Part shown: one piece after another, positions 1-6,008 of the stretch | How positions within the stretch are numbered: the first letter of the stretch is position 1 | Layout: each line of letters starts with the position of its first letter | Source of the DNA: Anaerolineaceae bacterium | Lineage (GTDB): Bacteria; Chloroflexota; Anaerolineae; Anaerolineales; Anaerolineaceae | Assembly (NCBI GenBank): GCA_003524305.1 | Contig: DQHW01000017.1 | Location: forward strand, 92,210 to 101,625 | Direction: 5' to 3' | DNA: 9,416 nt | Notes under the pieces: generated by a model | Seen by the model: the letters and a program-made list of their open reading frames with translations, nothing else | Told to the model about the DNA's origin: nothing | The model's database searches: none | Made by a program: the position numbers and the translations under genes

Positions 1-44
1 CCACCGCCTAAAATGACCGCCAGGATGTCATCTACATTTGCCAT
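1..44 (-). CDS. glgC: N-terminus of probable glucose-1-phosphate adenylyltransferase (truncated by window edge)
   Basis: Only the first 14 codons lie in the window. The minus strand reads MANVDDILAVILGGG if the last, partial codon is taken as Gly. The ILAVILGGG segment matches the start of the nucleotide-binding loop of ADP-glucose pyrophosphorylases, which make ADP-glucose for glycogen synthesis. The triple glycine is more typical of GlgC than of RmlA-type sugar-nucleotidyltransferases, which usually read LAGG. The sequence GAAAGGTG sits a few bases upstream of the ATG as a ribosome binding site, and a good promoter lies further upstream at 113-141. Another nucleotidyltransferase of the same fold remains possible because the GTRL motif and everything after it lie outside the window. 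Confidence 0.66.
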   Translation of the reverse strand, partial: MANVDDILAVILGG

Positions 45-82
45 TCTGCACCTTTCTCACAATCGGTAAGGGTTTTTCAGTC

Positions 83-122
83 ATTGTATTCTGCATAAAA
101 ACGATTCTCGTAAGAATACAAT
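83..122. repeat. 10-bp inverted repeat straddling the glgC promoter start site
   Basis: ATTGTATTCT at 83-92 and its exact reverse complement AGAATACAAT at 113-122 are separated by 20 bp. The distal arm covers the -10 box and the proximal arm lies in the 5' untranslated region. A nested shorter repeat, ATTCT-CGTA-AGAAT, occupies 104-117, and a separate palindrome, TGACTAGTCA, sits at 131-140. Arms centred about 30 bp apart (three helical turns) would suit two operator half-sites or a transcript hairpin. No regulator is identifiable. Confidence 0.45.
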
Positions 123-141
123 ATTTGAAATGACTAGTCAA
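113..141 (-). promoter_or_regulatory. Sigma70-type promoter for the glgC-like gene
   Basis: On the minus strand, TTGACT (136-141) and TATTCT (113-118) are separated by exactly 17 bp. The predicted start of transcription is near 106, giving a leader of about 60 nt before the ATG at 44. The -35 box overlaps a 10-bp perfect palindrome (131-140), and the -10 box overlaps one arm of an inverted repeat (83-122), so the promoter may be controlled by a repressor. Confidence 0.6.
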
Positions 142-202
142 TTCATTTTAATCGGTTCTAACAAATTTCATATAACCAATATTTGAGTTAAACCCCGGGT
201 TA

Positions 203-1543
203 TCAAGAAAAGTTGCGTTTAGAAATAAAAAACAACAGTGCACATAAAATCGCACCAAAAAGGTAAGGCGCACTGGCACCGAAGTTTTGGAATAATGCGC
301 CGCCAACCACGGGGGCCAATGCGTTCGCCGCGCTCAACAGGGCGGCCGAGAATCCCAGCGTGCCGCCAATTTCTTCTACAGATACCTTGCGGGTCAACAG
401 ACTGTTAACTGAGGGTTGCAGCACACCCCCACCGATTGCAGCGGGGATCATGGCTAGCAGCAGCCAACCCAAGCCGAGCAATCCCTTTTTGCTTTCTGAA
501 GGAACTTCTATTTGAAGGTTTTGGGTGGGAGGTGTCTCACCAGGCAGGTTGCGATTAACGCTCAATTCTGCTTTGATCTCCGTTTGTGAATACCAGGGTG
601 GCGGTATCCGTGGTGTAAGTGCAGTGAGTAAAAGACCTGCTACCAGCATGGCCAACCCAAAGCGGATGAGCTTGATTTCTCCAAAACGCCGGCTCCATTT
701 TCCAATAAAGTAGCCCTGTACCGAGACGACTAATATTCCAACCCAAACGAAGATGATTGAATTGCCAGAAGCATTTAGACCAAGACGATTGAGAGTAAAC
801 AAAGACAGTAGTTGCTGGAACCCACCAAACGCAATTTGATAAACAAAGATCATCACCAACAAAAATCCCACCATGGGTTTTCTCAAGGTTGCAAAGAAAA
901 GTTGAAGCGAGATTTCTTTGCGGGCTGTCAAAGTGATTCGGTTCTCTGTTGGATGGGTTTCTTTAAGCAGTATAACCGTCATGATGATTGAAACAAGTGA
1001 AAAACCTGCTGCCACGAAAGCTGGCACGTGATAATTATTATTGCTGACAGCCAGCGAGAGGAAGGCAATCACTGGGCCAATCACAAAGCCCAATCCAAAG
1101 GCAGCCCCGATCAGACCGAGACCCTGTGTGCGGTTTTTTTCGGTAGTAATATCGCTGATCACAGCCTGTGCGGTTGAGATATTGGCGCCTGATAATCCAT
1201 CCAGAATGCGGGCGGCAAACAGCATCCACATTGCATCGGCAAAACCCAGAAGGATGAACCCCAACATGGTGCCCACCTGGCTGATGATTAAAATGGGTTT
1301 TCTGCCAAAACGATCAGAGAGACGTCCAAGGATGGGAGCGCCAACCACCTGCATGGCGGGATAAGCCGCGCCAAGCAGGCCAATGGCGGTGGCATTGGCG
1401 CCAAACGAAGCAGCATAAAATGACATTAAGGGGATGATGATGGTCAATCCAAGCAAATCGATCAGAATGATCACAAAAACGGGCATGATCTTCTTGTAAT
1501 CGAGTTTATCATTAGGGTTCTTTGCAACTGCATTGACTTTCAT
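203..1543 (-). CDS. MFS drug/proton antiporter, TetA-like (DHA1 type)
   Basis: An inner-membrane major facilitator protein, probably exporting a drug or small metabolite in exchange for protons. From the start chosen here it has 446 residues. The loop 2-3 signature GRLSDRFGRKP falls at about residues 73-83. The antiporter motif in TM5, with GLGFVIGPV, falls at about 150-158, and the sequence between them resembles TetA. About 12 hydrophobic segments are visible. An ATG five codons upstream (1556-1558) is in frame, but I prefer the ATG at 1541-1543 because GGAG (+ strand CTCC, 1550-1553) lies 6 nt before it and the predicted transcript starts near 1564. One oddity is a hydrophilic, Pro-rich stretch of about 40 residues (311-353) in a loop near TM9-TM10 that typical TetA proteins lack. 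The substrate cannot be read from the sequence. Confidence 0.88.
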   Translation of the reverse strand: MKVNAVAKNPNDKLDYKKIMPVFVIILIDLLGLTIIIPLMSFYAASFGANATAIGLLGAAYPAMQVVGAPILGRLSDRFGRKPILIISQVGTMLGFILLGFADAMWMLFAARILDGLSGANISTAQAVISDITTEKNRTQGLGLIGAAFGLGFVIGPVIAFLSLAVSNNNYHVPAFVAAGFSLVSIIMTVILLKETHPTENRITLTARKEISLQLFFATLRKPMVGFLLVMIFVYQIAFGGFQQLLSLFTLNRLGLNASGNSIIFVWVGILVVSVQGYFIGKWSRRFGEIKLIRFGLAMLVAGLLLTALTPRIPPPWYSQTEIKAELSVNRNLPGETPPTQNLQIEVPSESKKGLLGLGWLLLAMIPAAIGGGVLQPSVNSLLTRKVSVEEIGGTLGFSAALLSAANALAPVVGGALFQNFGASAPYLFGAILCALLFFISKRNFS

Positions 1544-1570
1544 AATTAACTCCGGCATTTAGATGTTTCA

Positions 1571-1599
1571 ATCATAACTTTTAGCAGAGTCAATTTCAA
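1571..1599 (-). promoter_or_regulatory. Promoter of the MFS gene
   Basis: TTGAAA (1594-1599) and TATGAT (1571-1576) on the minus strand are 17 bp apart, each 5 of 6 to consensus. Transcription would begin near 1564, leaving about 21 nt that hold the GGAG ribosome binding site and favouring the ATG at 1543 over the one at 1558. The promoter lies between the stop of the TfoX-like gene (1622) and the MFS start, so the MFS gene can be expressed separately. Confidence 0.6.
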
Positions 1600-1621
1600 T
1601 GCAATTAACAGGAGTTCTGTC

Positions 1622-1966
1622 TTAGTGTATAAGGTATTTATTTTTGGGTGGTAATGCTTGAACAAATTCCCCTCCCAGGCGGACCCAATCTGCCAGTTCT
1701 TGATCAATTCGCGTTCCAGCAGGGGTGACTTCCACCAATCCCGTCAAAGCTGTGCCAGTCAAATCAAAAGGCTTCACGTTAGGCAGAACCAGAATTTCTG
1801 CGTATCGTTCTTTGCCGACTCTCACAATCAGGTTGTCTTCATGCACACCACAGACCATATTTCCGTTGAGCAGAAAACCGATACCGCCAAACATTTTCTT
1901 TTCAACAATGTCTTCATTCTTGAGAGTAAGGTACACCCTGTTGGCCAATTTGGCATCGAAAGCCAT
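1622..1966 (-). CDS. TfoX N-terminal domain protein
   Basis: A 114-residue stand-alone protein that matches the TfoX N-terminal domain family. The diagnostic run KKMFGGIGFLLNGNMVCGV occupies residues 23-41 and is followed by a typical strand/helix pattern through LADWVRLG. In gamma-proteobacteria TfoX/Sxy controls competence, but the N-terminal domain alone is widespread and its role elsewhere is not established, so no competence function is claimed. It starts 18 nt after the rhomboid stop codon, so it is probably the second gene of a rhomboid-tfoX transcript. I see no good Shine-Dalgarno sequence, which may mean that translation is coupled to the rhomboid gene. The length is normal for single-domain members. 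Confidence 0.85.
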   Translation of the reverse strand: MAFDAKLANRVYLTLKNEDIVEKKMFGGIGFLLNGNMVCGVHEDNLIVRVGKERYAEILVLPNVKPFDLTGTALTGLVEVTPAGTRIDQELADWVRLGGEFVQALPPKNKYLIH

Positions 1967-1984
1967 ATAAATATTCGTGATTTT

Positions 1985-2632
1985 CTAGAAAGAAATTCCG
2001 CGGGCTTTATTACGCATAAACAACGTAAGTACCAACCCTGCCACGAAACCACCGATGTGAGCCATGTATGCCACACCACCTGTGGCGGTTGAATCTGAAA
2101 ACGTCCCCAAGCCGCTGACCAGTTGGATGACAATCCATGCACCAATCACCAACAACGCCGGCAGATTGACTATCCATGCTGCCAGCAATACGCGCACCCG
2201 CCTGCCAGGGAAGAGTACCAGGTAAGCCGCCAAAACTCCGGCGATGGCTCCAGATGCCCCAAGGGTAGGATATTCACTAAACATCGAGACCGCATATTGG
2301 GCCAAACCTGCCGCCAGCCCACTTAAGACATAAAAAACCAGGAACTTAAAATGACCGAAGCGGTCTTCTACGTTATCGCCAAAGATCAAGAGGTAAAGCA
2401 TATTACCACCCAGGTGAAGCCAACCGGCATGCAAAAACATGGATGTAAATAATGTGATTAACCCTTCAATCGGGCTGGATAAAAAACGTAAAGGGATAAA
2501 AGACCACGCATAAATGAAGGCGTCCCCTCCACGAAGTTCCAGCAGGAACACTATAATATTGATTGCGATCAGTGCATAAGTCACGATCGGAAAAAGTCTG
2601 CGTTGTGAATTGTCATCGCCGATAGGCAGCAT
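1985..2632 (-). CDS. Rhomboid family intramembrane serine protease
   Basis: A membrane protease of 215 residues with six or so hydrophobic segments. From the start used here, the HxxxN pair HLGGN is at His73/Asn77. The catalytic serine is in GASGAIAG at Ser127, and the catalytic histidine is in AHIGGF at His192. All residues needed for the Ser-His dyad are present, so it should be active. Substrates are unknown. An in-frame ATG 11 codons upstream exists, but the start at 2630-2632 has a near-perfect Shine-Dalgarno sequence, AAGGAGGT, four bases before it. A promoter lies at 2669-2697. The gene is followed by the TfoX-like gene after 18 nt. Homologues of this type often end soon after the last TM helix, as here. 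Confidence 0.92.
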   Translation of the reverse strand: MLPIGDDNSQRRLFPIVTYALIAINIIVFLLELRGGDAFIYAWSFIPLRFLSSPIEGLITLFTSMFLHAGWLHLGGNMLYLLIFGDNVEDRFGHFKFLVFYVLSGLAAGLAQYAVSMFSEYPTLGASGAIAGVLAAYLVLFPGRRVRVLLAAWIVNLPALLVIGAWIVIQLVSGLGTFSDSTATGGVAYMAHIGGFVAGLVLTLFMRNKARGISF

Positions 2633-2668
2633 GGATACCTCCTTAAGGGTCAACAAAAATTTCAATCA

Positions 2669-2697
2669 AGTATAGGTGGTTTTAATCCTTACTGCAA
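2669..2697 (-). promoter_or_regulatory. Promoter of the rhomboid-tfoX unit
   Basis: TTGCAG (2692-2697) and TATACT (2669-2674) on the minus strand are separated by 17 bp. The predicted start near 2662 gives a leader of about 30 nt that ends in the AAGGAGGT ribosome binding site. The promoter lies downstream of the terminator-like hairpin at 2722-2746, consistent with a new transcription unit. Confidence 0.5.
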
Positions 2698-2721
2698 TTG
2701 GTGAATTGTTTGCGAGGCGTC

Positions 2722-2746
2722 AAAAAATCTGGCAAGAAATTGTCAG
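2722..2746 (-). terminator. Probable intrinsic terminator after the small membrane protein gene
   Basis: On the minus strand CTGACAA-TTTC-TTGCCAG folds into a 7-bp stem with one A/C mismatch and is followed by A and six T residues (2722-2727). It begins about 20 nt after the stop codon of the 55-residue protein. The mismatch makes it weak. The complementary strand has a G-U pair at the same position and its own short T run, so it may act in either direction. Confidence 0.4.
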
Positions 2747-2766
2747 GTTTTTGATCAAGCAGGGTT

Positions 2767-2934
2767 TCAATCTTCCTTCACATCTTTGGATATGACATCA
2801 ATTACATTGTCGGGGTTAATATGCGGGCTCGGATTGGCAGATTTCTTGCGAAAAATAATTGCTCCCAGCACTGCGAGAGCGAGAATTATGATCACCGCAA
2901 CAACAACAAAAACGATAAAAAGCAAACTAAACAT
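2767..2934 (-). CDS. Small single-pass membrane protein, 55 aa, function unknown
   Basis: The start at 2932-2934 is set by GAGGAG about 7 nt upstream. The frame stays open to 3225, but that extension runs through an intergenic repeat and is rejected. The protein begins MFSLLFIVFVVV and has one hydrophobic helix from about residue 2 to 28, rich in Val, Ile and Leu. A basic stop-transfer RKK at 29-31 follows, then a polar tail of about 24 residues ending DVKED. The positive-inside rule places the tail in the cytoplasm. I do not recognise a family. Small proteins of this form may act as transporter or protease adaptors, but the neighbours (rhomboid on one side, metal transporter on the other) do not settle this. 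It probably has its own transcript, with a perfect TATAAT at 2999-3004. Confidence 0.7.
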   Translation of the reverse strand: MFSLLFIVFVVVAVIIILALAVLGAIIFRKKSANPSPHINPDNVIDVISKDVKED

Positions 2935-2998
2935 TCCATACTCCTCTAAAAAAAATTGTTTCCATGAATATTTACGTTGAATAAATACACTGGGTTGC

Positions 2999-3004
2999 AT
3001 TATA
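2999..3004 (-). promoter_or_regulatory. Possible -10 box for the 55-aa membrane protein gene
   Basis: The minus strand has a perfect TATAAT at this position, about 60 nt ahead of the ATG at 2934. No acceptable -35 box is found 16-18 bp upstream, so the promoter would be weak or activator-dependent. The 3027-3184 repeat element begins just upstream. Confidence 0.35.
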
Positions 3005-3026
3005 GCTGATCTATGCAAGGGGATCT

Positions 3027-3184
3027 TTCGTGTCTTGTTCAAGTTAAACCAGAACGAGTGGGGTCGCGATGTGAGCACCCTGCGACTGATGCACCCCCGA
3101 GTGAAGCGAGTGGGGCAGGAGGAAGCTTCGTGTCTAGTCCAAGTTAAACCAGAACGAGTGGGGCACCGGTCCACTCGTTCTGGT
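3027..3184. repeat. Intergenic repeat element with direct and inverted copies
   Basis: A 37-bp unit starting TTCGTGTCT and ending GAACGAGTGGGG occurs at 3027-3063 and again at 3127-3163, exactly 100 bp apart, with 35 of 37 bases identical. The end of the unit also appears inverted: ACCAGAACGAGTGG (3148-3161) and CCACTCGTTCTGGT (3171-3184) form a perfect 14-bp stem with a 9-nt loop. Between the direct copies, CGAGTG repeats at 3098-3103 and 3107-3112, and a second short hairpin (TGC/GCA plus CCC/GGG) spans 3090-3117. There is no coding signal. It resembles REP-type dispersed intergenic elements, but other copies cannot be checked here. Confidence 0.75.
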
Positions 3185-3296
3185 CTCTCAGAAACATCAC
3201 AACCTTTGAAGGAGGAGAAATACATTTACTTTATAATCCCAACCTTGCAGGGGGGTTGTAAAATTCACCCAAAAACGGTCTAAAAAACCCTTAAAT
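3185..3296. other. Intergenic remainder between the NRAMP gene end and the repeat element
   Basis: No gene is seen here. A plus-strand AAGGAGGAG near 3209-3217 looks like a ribosome binding site but has no start codon at usable distance. A plus-strand TATAAT at 3232-3237 has no matching -35 box and no gene downstream. On the minus strand CAACC...GGTTG around 3240-3258 could form a 5-bp hairpin without a T run, so I do not call a terminator for the NRAMP gene. With 2935-3026 and the repeat, this makes a 362-bp gap between genes. Confidence 0.5.
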
Positions 3297-4595
3297 TCAC
3301 AAACCTAATTTTGGAAAGAAGGTTGCTGTAAGGGTTAAAACCGAAGCGATAAAGATCGCCACTGATCCAATGATCGTAAACCATTTTTGGAATGTGCTGT
3401 TGGCGTACTTACCCATCAATCCCTTATCGCTGGCCAGTTTGATCAGATAGTAAAACACCAGCGGAAGGGCGATGGCATTAATCGTCTGAGTGGCAATAGC
3501 AAGTTTAAAGAACGAAATATTAGGGAACATGACGATGATGGTGGCAATAACCAATTGCGCAATGAAGATCAGGTAGAAAGATTTACTTTGCTTGTAATTG
3601 GAGTCAAGGCTGCCTTGAAGACCAAAGAACTCGGCATAAGCATAAGCGGTTGAAAGCGACACCACAATCAATCCCATAAAGCCGGCGTTTAAGATGCCAA
3701 ATGCAAACAAAGCGCCAGCCAGCTCACCCGCGAAGGGTTTGATCGCTATGGCTGCTGTTTCGCCGGAAGTTAGCGGAATTTTGTTGACAAACAGAGTGGC
3801 AGCCGTGGCAACCACCATAAAAAAGGAAAAGAAGTTGGTCAGAAATGCACCCACATAGGTTTCAAGTTGTGAATACACAATATTTTTTGCTTCGATGTTC
3901 TTGTCGTAGGCAAAGCTGCTGATAAAGAACTGTCCCCAGGGGGTAATGGTGGTGCCGATCACGCCCATGCCAATCAACAAAAAATTGCGCATATAAGTAG
4001 GGGTGAAGTCAACCCCGTGCGGCCAAAACATGTTTGAAATGGCAAGGCCCCAATCCGGTTTGGCTTTGACAGCCGAGATGATATAAGCCAGATAGAAGAG
4101 GCTGGTGATGAGCATGATCGCCTGGGTCAATTTATAATTGCCCTTGGTGACCACGATAACTGAGACCACAACAATTAAAAACACAAACGGAATAGCCGGT
4201 AAATGCAGCATGCTGCTGGTCACCTTCACGGCGGCCAATTCGGTGGTGATGGTGCCTAAATTGGCAATCAACAAGGCTAAAAAGATGAGCAGCGAAATCT
4301 TAACTCCAAACCGTTCGCGGATCAGGTCAGCCAATCCGCGGCGGGTGACAAGGGTCAAACGCATGCCCATTTCTTGCGTCACTGCCAATAAGAATGTGAT
4401 GATCAATAATATGAACAGCACCGGATAGCCCAGTGTAGCGCCAGCCACTGAATAAGTGGCCACACCGCCGGCGTCGTTGTCAGCCATCGCGGTGATGGTG
4501 GCAGGACCGAAAACGCCAAGGAACAGAATGAGAGGCCTGATCATGGGCAGGCCAGCCCACCTTTTTAATGTGATACGGAGGGATCGTTTCATCAT
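3297..4595 (-). CDS. NRAMP-family transporter with altered metal-site motifs (NRMT-like, putative Mg2+ uptake)
   Basis: A polytopic inner-membrane transporter of 432 residues with about 11 hydrophobic segments and the NRAMP pattern. In ordinary NRAMPs, Mn/Fe binding uses DPGN in TM1 and MPH in TM6. Here the TM1 segment reads ADNDAGGVAT, with Asp41 keeping the metal-binding Asp but Ala42 replacing Pro and Gly44 replacing Asn. TM6 reads GTTITPWGQF, with Thr218 replacing the soft-metal Met and Trp220 replacing His. Loss of the Met is the hallmark of NRAMP-related Mg2+ transporters, so Mg2+ (or hydrated divalent metal) uptake is inferred. GGAGG lies 8 nt before the first ATG, and two ATGs occur in tandem. 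The gene begins 15 nt after the stop of the PRC/MgtE-N/CBS gene, so the two are almost certainly co-transcribed and perhaps translationally coupled. Mn2+ transport is not excluded. Confidence 0.85.
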   Translation of the reverse strand: MMKRSLRITLKRWAGLPMIRPLILFLGVFGPATITAMADNDAGGVATYSVAGATLGYPVLFILLIITFLLAVTQEMGMRLTLVTRRGLADLIRERFGVKISLLIFLALLIANLGTITTELAAVKVTSSMLHLPAIPFVFLIVVVSVIVVTKGNYKLTQAIMLITSLFYLAYIISAVKAKPDWGLAISNMFWPHGVDFTPTYMRNFLLIGMGVIGTTITPWGQFFISSFAYDKNIEAKNIVYSQLETYVGAFLTNFFSFFMVVATAATLFVNKIPLTSGETAAIAIKPFAGELAGALFAFGILNAGFMGLIVVSLSTAYAYAEFFGLQGSLDSNYKQSKSFYLIFIAQLVIATIIVMFPNISFFKLAIATQTINAIALPLVFYYLIKLASDKGLMGKYANSTFQKWFTIIGSVAIFIASVLTLTATFFPKLGL

Positions 4596-4610
4596 CGGTT
4601 GATCCTCCGA

Positions 4611-5879
4611 TTATGCGCGGTTGTAATAGTAGAAGCGTGGTAATTTCTTCTTCCACGCGGTGGGGATGATCTTGTCAAGTGCATCATCTGCGGTCACCAT
4701 GCCAACCAACCTGTTTTCGTGATCCACGATAGGGATGGTCAGCAGGTTGTATTTGGCAATTAATTGTGCCAATGTTTCTTGTTTGGTGAGTACATCAGCC
4801 GAAACCACCTTTTGATGCATAAAGCTTGAGACGAGGGTGCCGGGTTTTGCCAGCACCAGGTCGCTCAATGAAAACACACCCAACAAATGTGCTTGTTCAT
4901 CCGTAACATAAATATAGAAAATCGATTCAGCATCCGGTTCTTGAGAGCGGATGGCTTCGATCGCTTTGGCTGCGGTCAATCCCGGCCGGATGAAGGCAAA
5001 ATCCGTGGTCATGATGCCGCCTGCCGTATCTTCAGGATAAGAAAGCAGCATTCTTACATCATTGGCTTCTTCATCTTCCATCAGCTCCAACAAATCTTCA
5101 CTGCGCTCGGCAGGCAGTTCTGCCAAAAGGTCGGCAGCCTCATCTGGAGACATTTCTTCGAGTACGTCTGCGACCCTCTCATCTGACATTTCTTGCACCA
5201 GGGTGGCTTGAAATTCAGGTTCCACTTCTTCAAGGGCATCAGCCAGATGCTCAATATCCATCGAGTCAAGCAGTTTACGGCTTTCTTTATGATTCATGTC
5301 GCTGAGCAGTTCAGCCAGGTCCGCGGGGTGAAGATCGCGGATCTTTTCACCGGGAACCTTCAGACGCATGAATTGATCGTGCACCAGCAGTTCAACGAAA
5401 TCCCATGAAATTTTATTCTTGGATGCATTTCGCGAAAAGACCTTGTTGATCCAATCTGCCAGCCTGGTCATTCCCACCCGGCGTAAAATACCGCTGGAGC
5501 CAATATCCACGTTGGATACATAAAAATGGCCGTTGACTTTGGTGATCTCGAGATCGTTCACCCGCACCACGCGGATGCCATTGGTATCGATGATTTGTTT
5601 ATCAAGCACATCATCGATCAGCTTGATCTCATTCTCGCCGATTACGTGAGTTCGAAGCAAGTTTTGAGGATGCGCCAGAGAGATTTCAGAGGCGAATAGT
5701 ACGGTAACTTCACTAAATGGATAGACTTTTTTTTTGCTTTTATTGATAACCGATAAGCTAATTAACTGTGGATGCGGAAATTCAGGTTTTAAAATTGCCA
5801 GCACCTCATCAAGATGCCCAAGGGTTTTCCCTTCAGAATCTACAACAACCCTTCCAATTAATTGACTGATGAATGGCAT
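4611..5879 (-). CDS. PRC-barrel / MgtE N-domain / CBS-pair protein without a transmembrane domain
   Basis: A soluble 422-residue protein. Residues 1 to about 75 look like a PRC-barrel (IGRVVVDSEGKTLGHLDEV), and about 85-130 look like a second one (GIRVVRVNDLEITKVNGHF). HPADLAELL at 184-192 begins an MgtE_N superhelix running to about 285, rich in acidic repeats (ALEEVEP, LEEMSPDEAADLLAELP). YPEDTAGGIMTTDF at 281-294 is the MgtE linker into two CBS domains (about 286-402). In MgtE these parts bind Mg2+ and ATP and gate a channel. Here the chain stops at about the position where the MgtE channel would begin (ending PRFYYYNRA), and there is no TM helix. The next gene is the NRAMP-type transporter 15 nt away, so I infer a detached metal-sensing regulator of that transporter. 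AGGAGG precedes the ATG by 6 nt. A regulated leader lies upstream. Confidence 0.9.
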   Translation of the reverse strand: MPFISQLIGRVVVDSEGKTLGHLDEVLAILKPEFPHPQLISLSVINKSKKKVYPFSEVTVLFASEISLAHPQNLLRTHVIGENEIKLIDDVLDKQIIDTNGIRVVRVNDLEITKVNGHFYVSNVDIGSSGILRRVGMTRLADWINKVFSRNASKNKISWDFVELLVHDQFMRLKVPGEKIRDLHPADLAELLSDMNHKESRKLLDSMDIEHLADALEEVEPEFQATLVQEMSDERVADVLEEMSPDEAADLLAELPAERSEDLLELMEDEEANDVRMLLSYPEDTAGGIMTTDFAFIRPGLTAAKAIEAIRSQEPDAESIFYIYVTDEQAHLLGVFSLSDLVLAKPGTLVSSFMHQKVVSADVLTKQETLAQLIAKYNLLTIPIVDHENRLVGMVTADDALDKIIPTAWKKKLPRFYYYNRA

Positions 5880-5922
5880 CGTTTGCCTCCTACATTTAAA
5901 CTTTTTAAATTAGGGGCCGATT

Positions 5923-5958
5923 AAATAAAAAACCGGCTGGTGACTTGGTACCAGCCGG
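5923..5958 (-). terminator. Intrinsic terminator (attenuator) ahead of the PRC/MgtE-N/CBS gene
   Basis: The minus strand reads CCGGCTGGT, an 8-nt loop, then ACCAGCCGG: a perfect 9-bp GC-rich stem (arms 5950-5958 and 5933-5941) followed directly by TTTTTTATTT. It ends about 45 nt before the start codon of the downstream gene and lies after its promoter, so it is an attenuator within the operon's own leader rather than the end of the GNAT gene, which stops upstream of that promoter. Confidence 0.88.
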
Positions 5959-6008
5959 CAATGTGCGAACGCCGCATAAGATCAGAATGATCTGATCAGT
6001 CTGGTACC
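5947..6008 (-). promoter_or_regulatory. Antiterminator pairing that competes with the attenuator
   Basis: GGTACCAG on the minus strand (6001-6008) is exactly complementary to CTGGTACC (5947-5954), which contains half of the terminator's first arm. Pairing would enclose two small hairpins (5980-5997 and about 5963-5975) as a three-way junction and would prevent the terminator. The stop codon of the leader ORF (5996-5998) lies three bases beyond the 6001-6008 arm. A terminating ribosome would therefore cover that arm and let the terminator form. Confidence 0.55.

Noticed and set aside
181..205. Terminator at AACCCCGGGTT after the MFS gene
   Set aside because: The symmetric sequence leaves only a 4-bp stem with a 3-nt loop and no T run on the minus strand.
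1041..1364. 107-codon plus-strand ORF
   Set aside because: It is antisense within the MFS gene and has no family features; a shadow ORF.
1658..2092. 144-codon plus-strand ORF
   Set aside because: It lies antisense across the TfoX-like and rhomboid genes, has no ribosome binding site and encodes no recognisable domain. It is a shadow of the real frames.
3027..3163. CRISPR-like pair of direct repeats
   Set aside because: Only two copies exist, with imperfect identity and a 63-bp intervening segment that itself contains related motifs. There are no cas genes.
2935..3225. In-frame N-terminal extension of the small membrane protein to 152 aa
   Set aside because: The extension translates the intergenic repeat, is Cys/Arg-rich with no domain, and has no ribosome binding site. 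The internal ATG at 2932-2934 has a strong GAGGAG site.
3206..3237. Plus-strand AAGGAGGAG and TATAAT suggesting a plus-strand gene
   Set aside because: No start codon lies at usable spacing after the ribosome-binding-like sequence, and no plus-strand coding region follows.
3238..3260. Terminator for the NRAMP gene at the CAACC/GGTTG hairpin
   Set aside because: The stem is only five base pairs and no T run follows on the minus strand.
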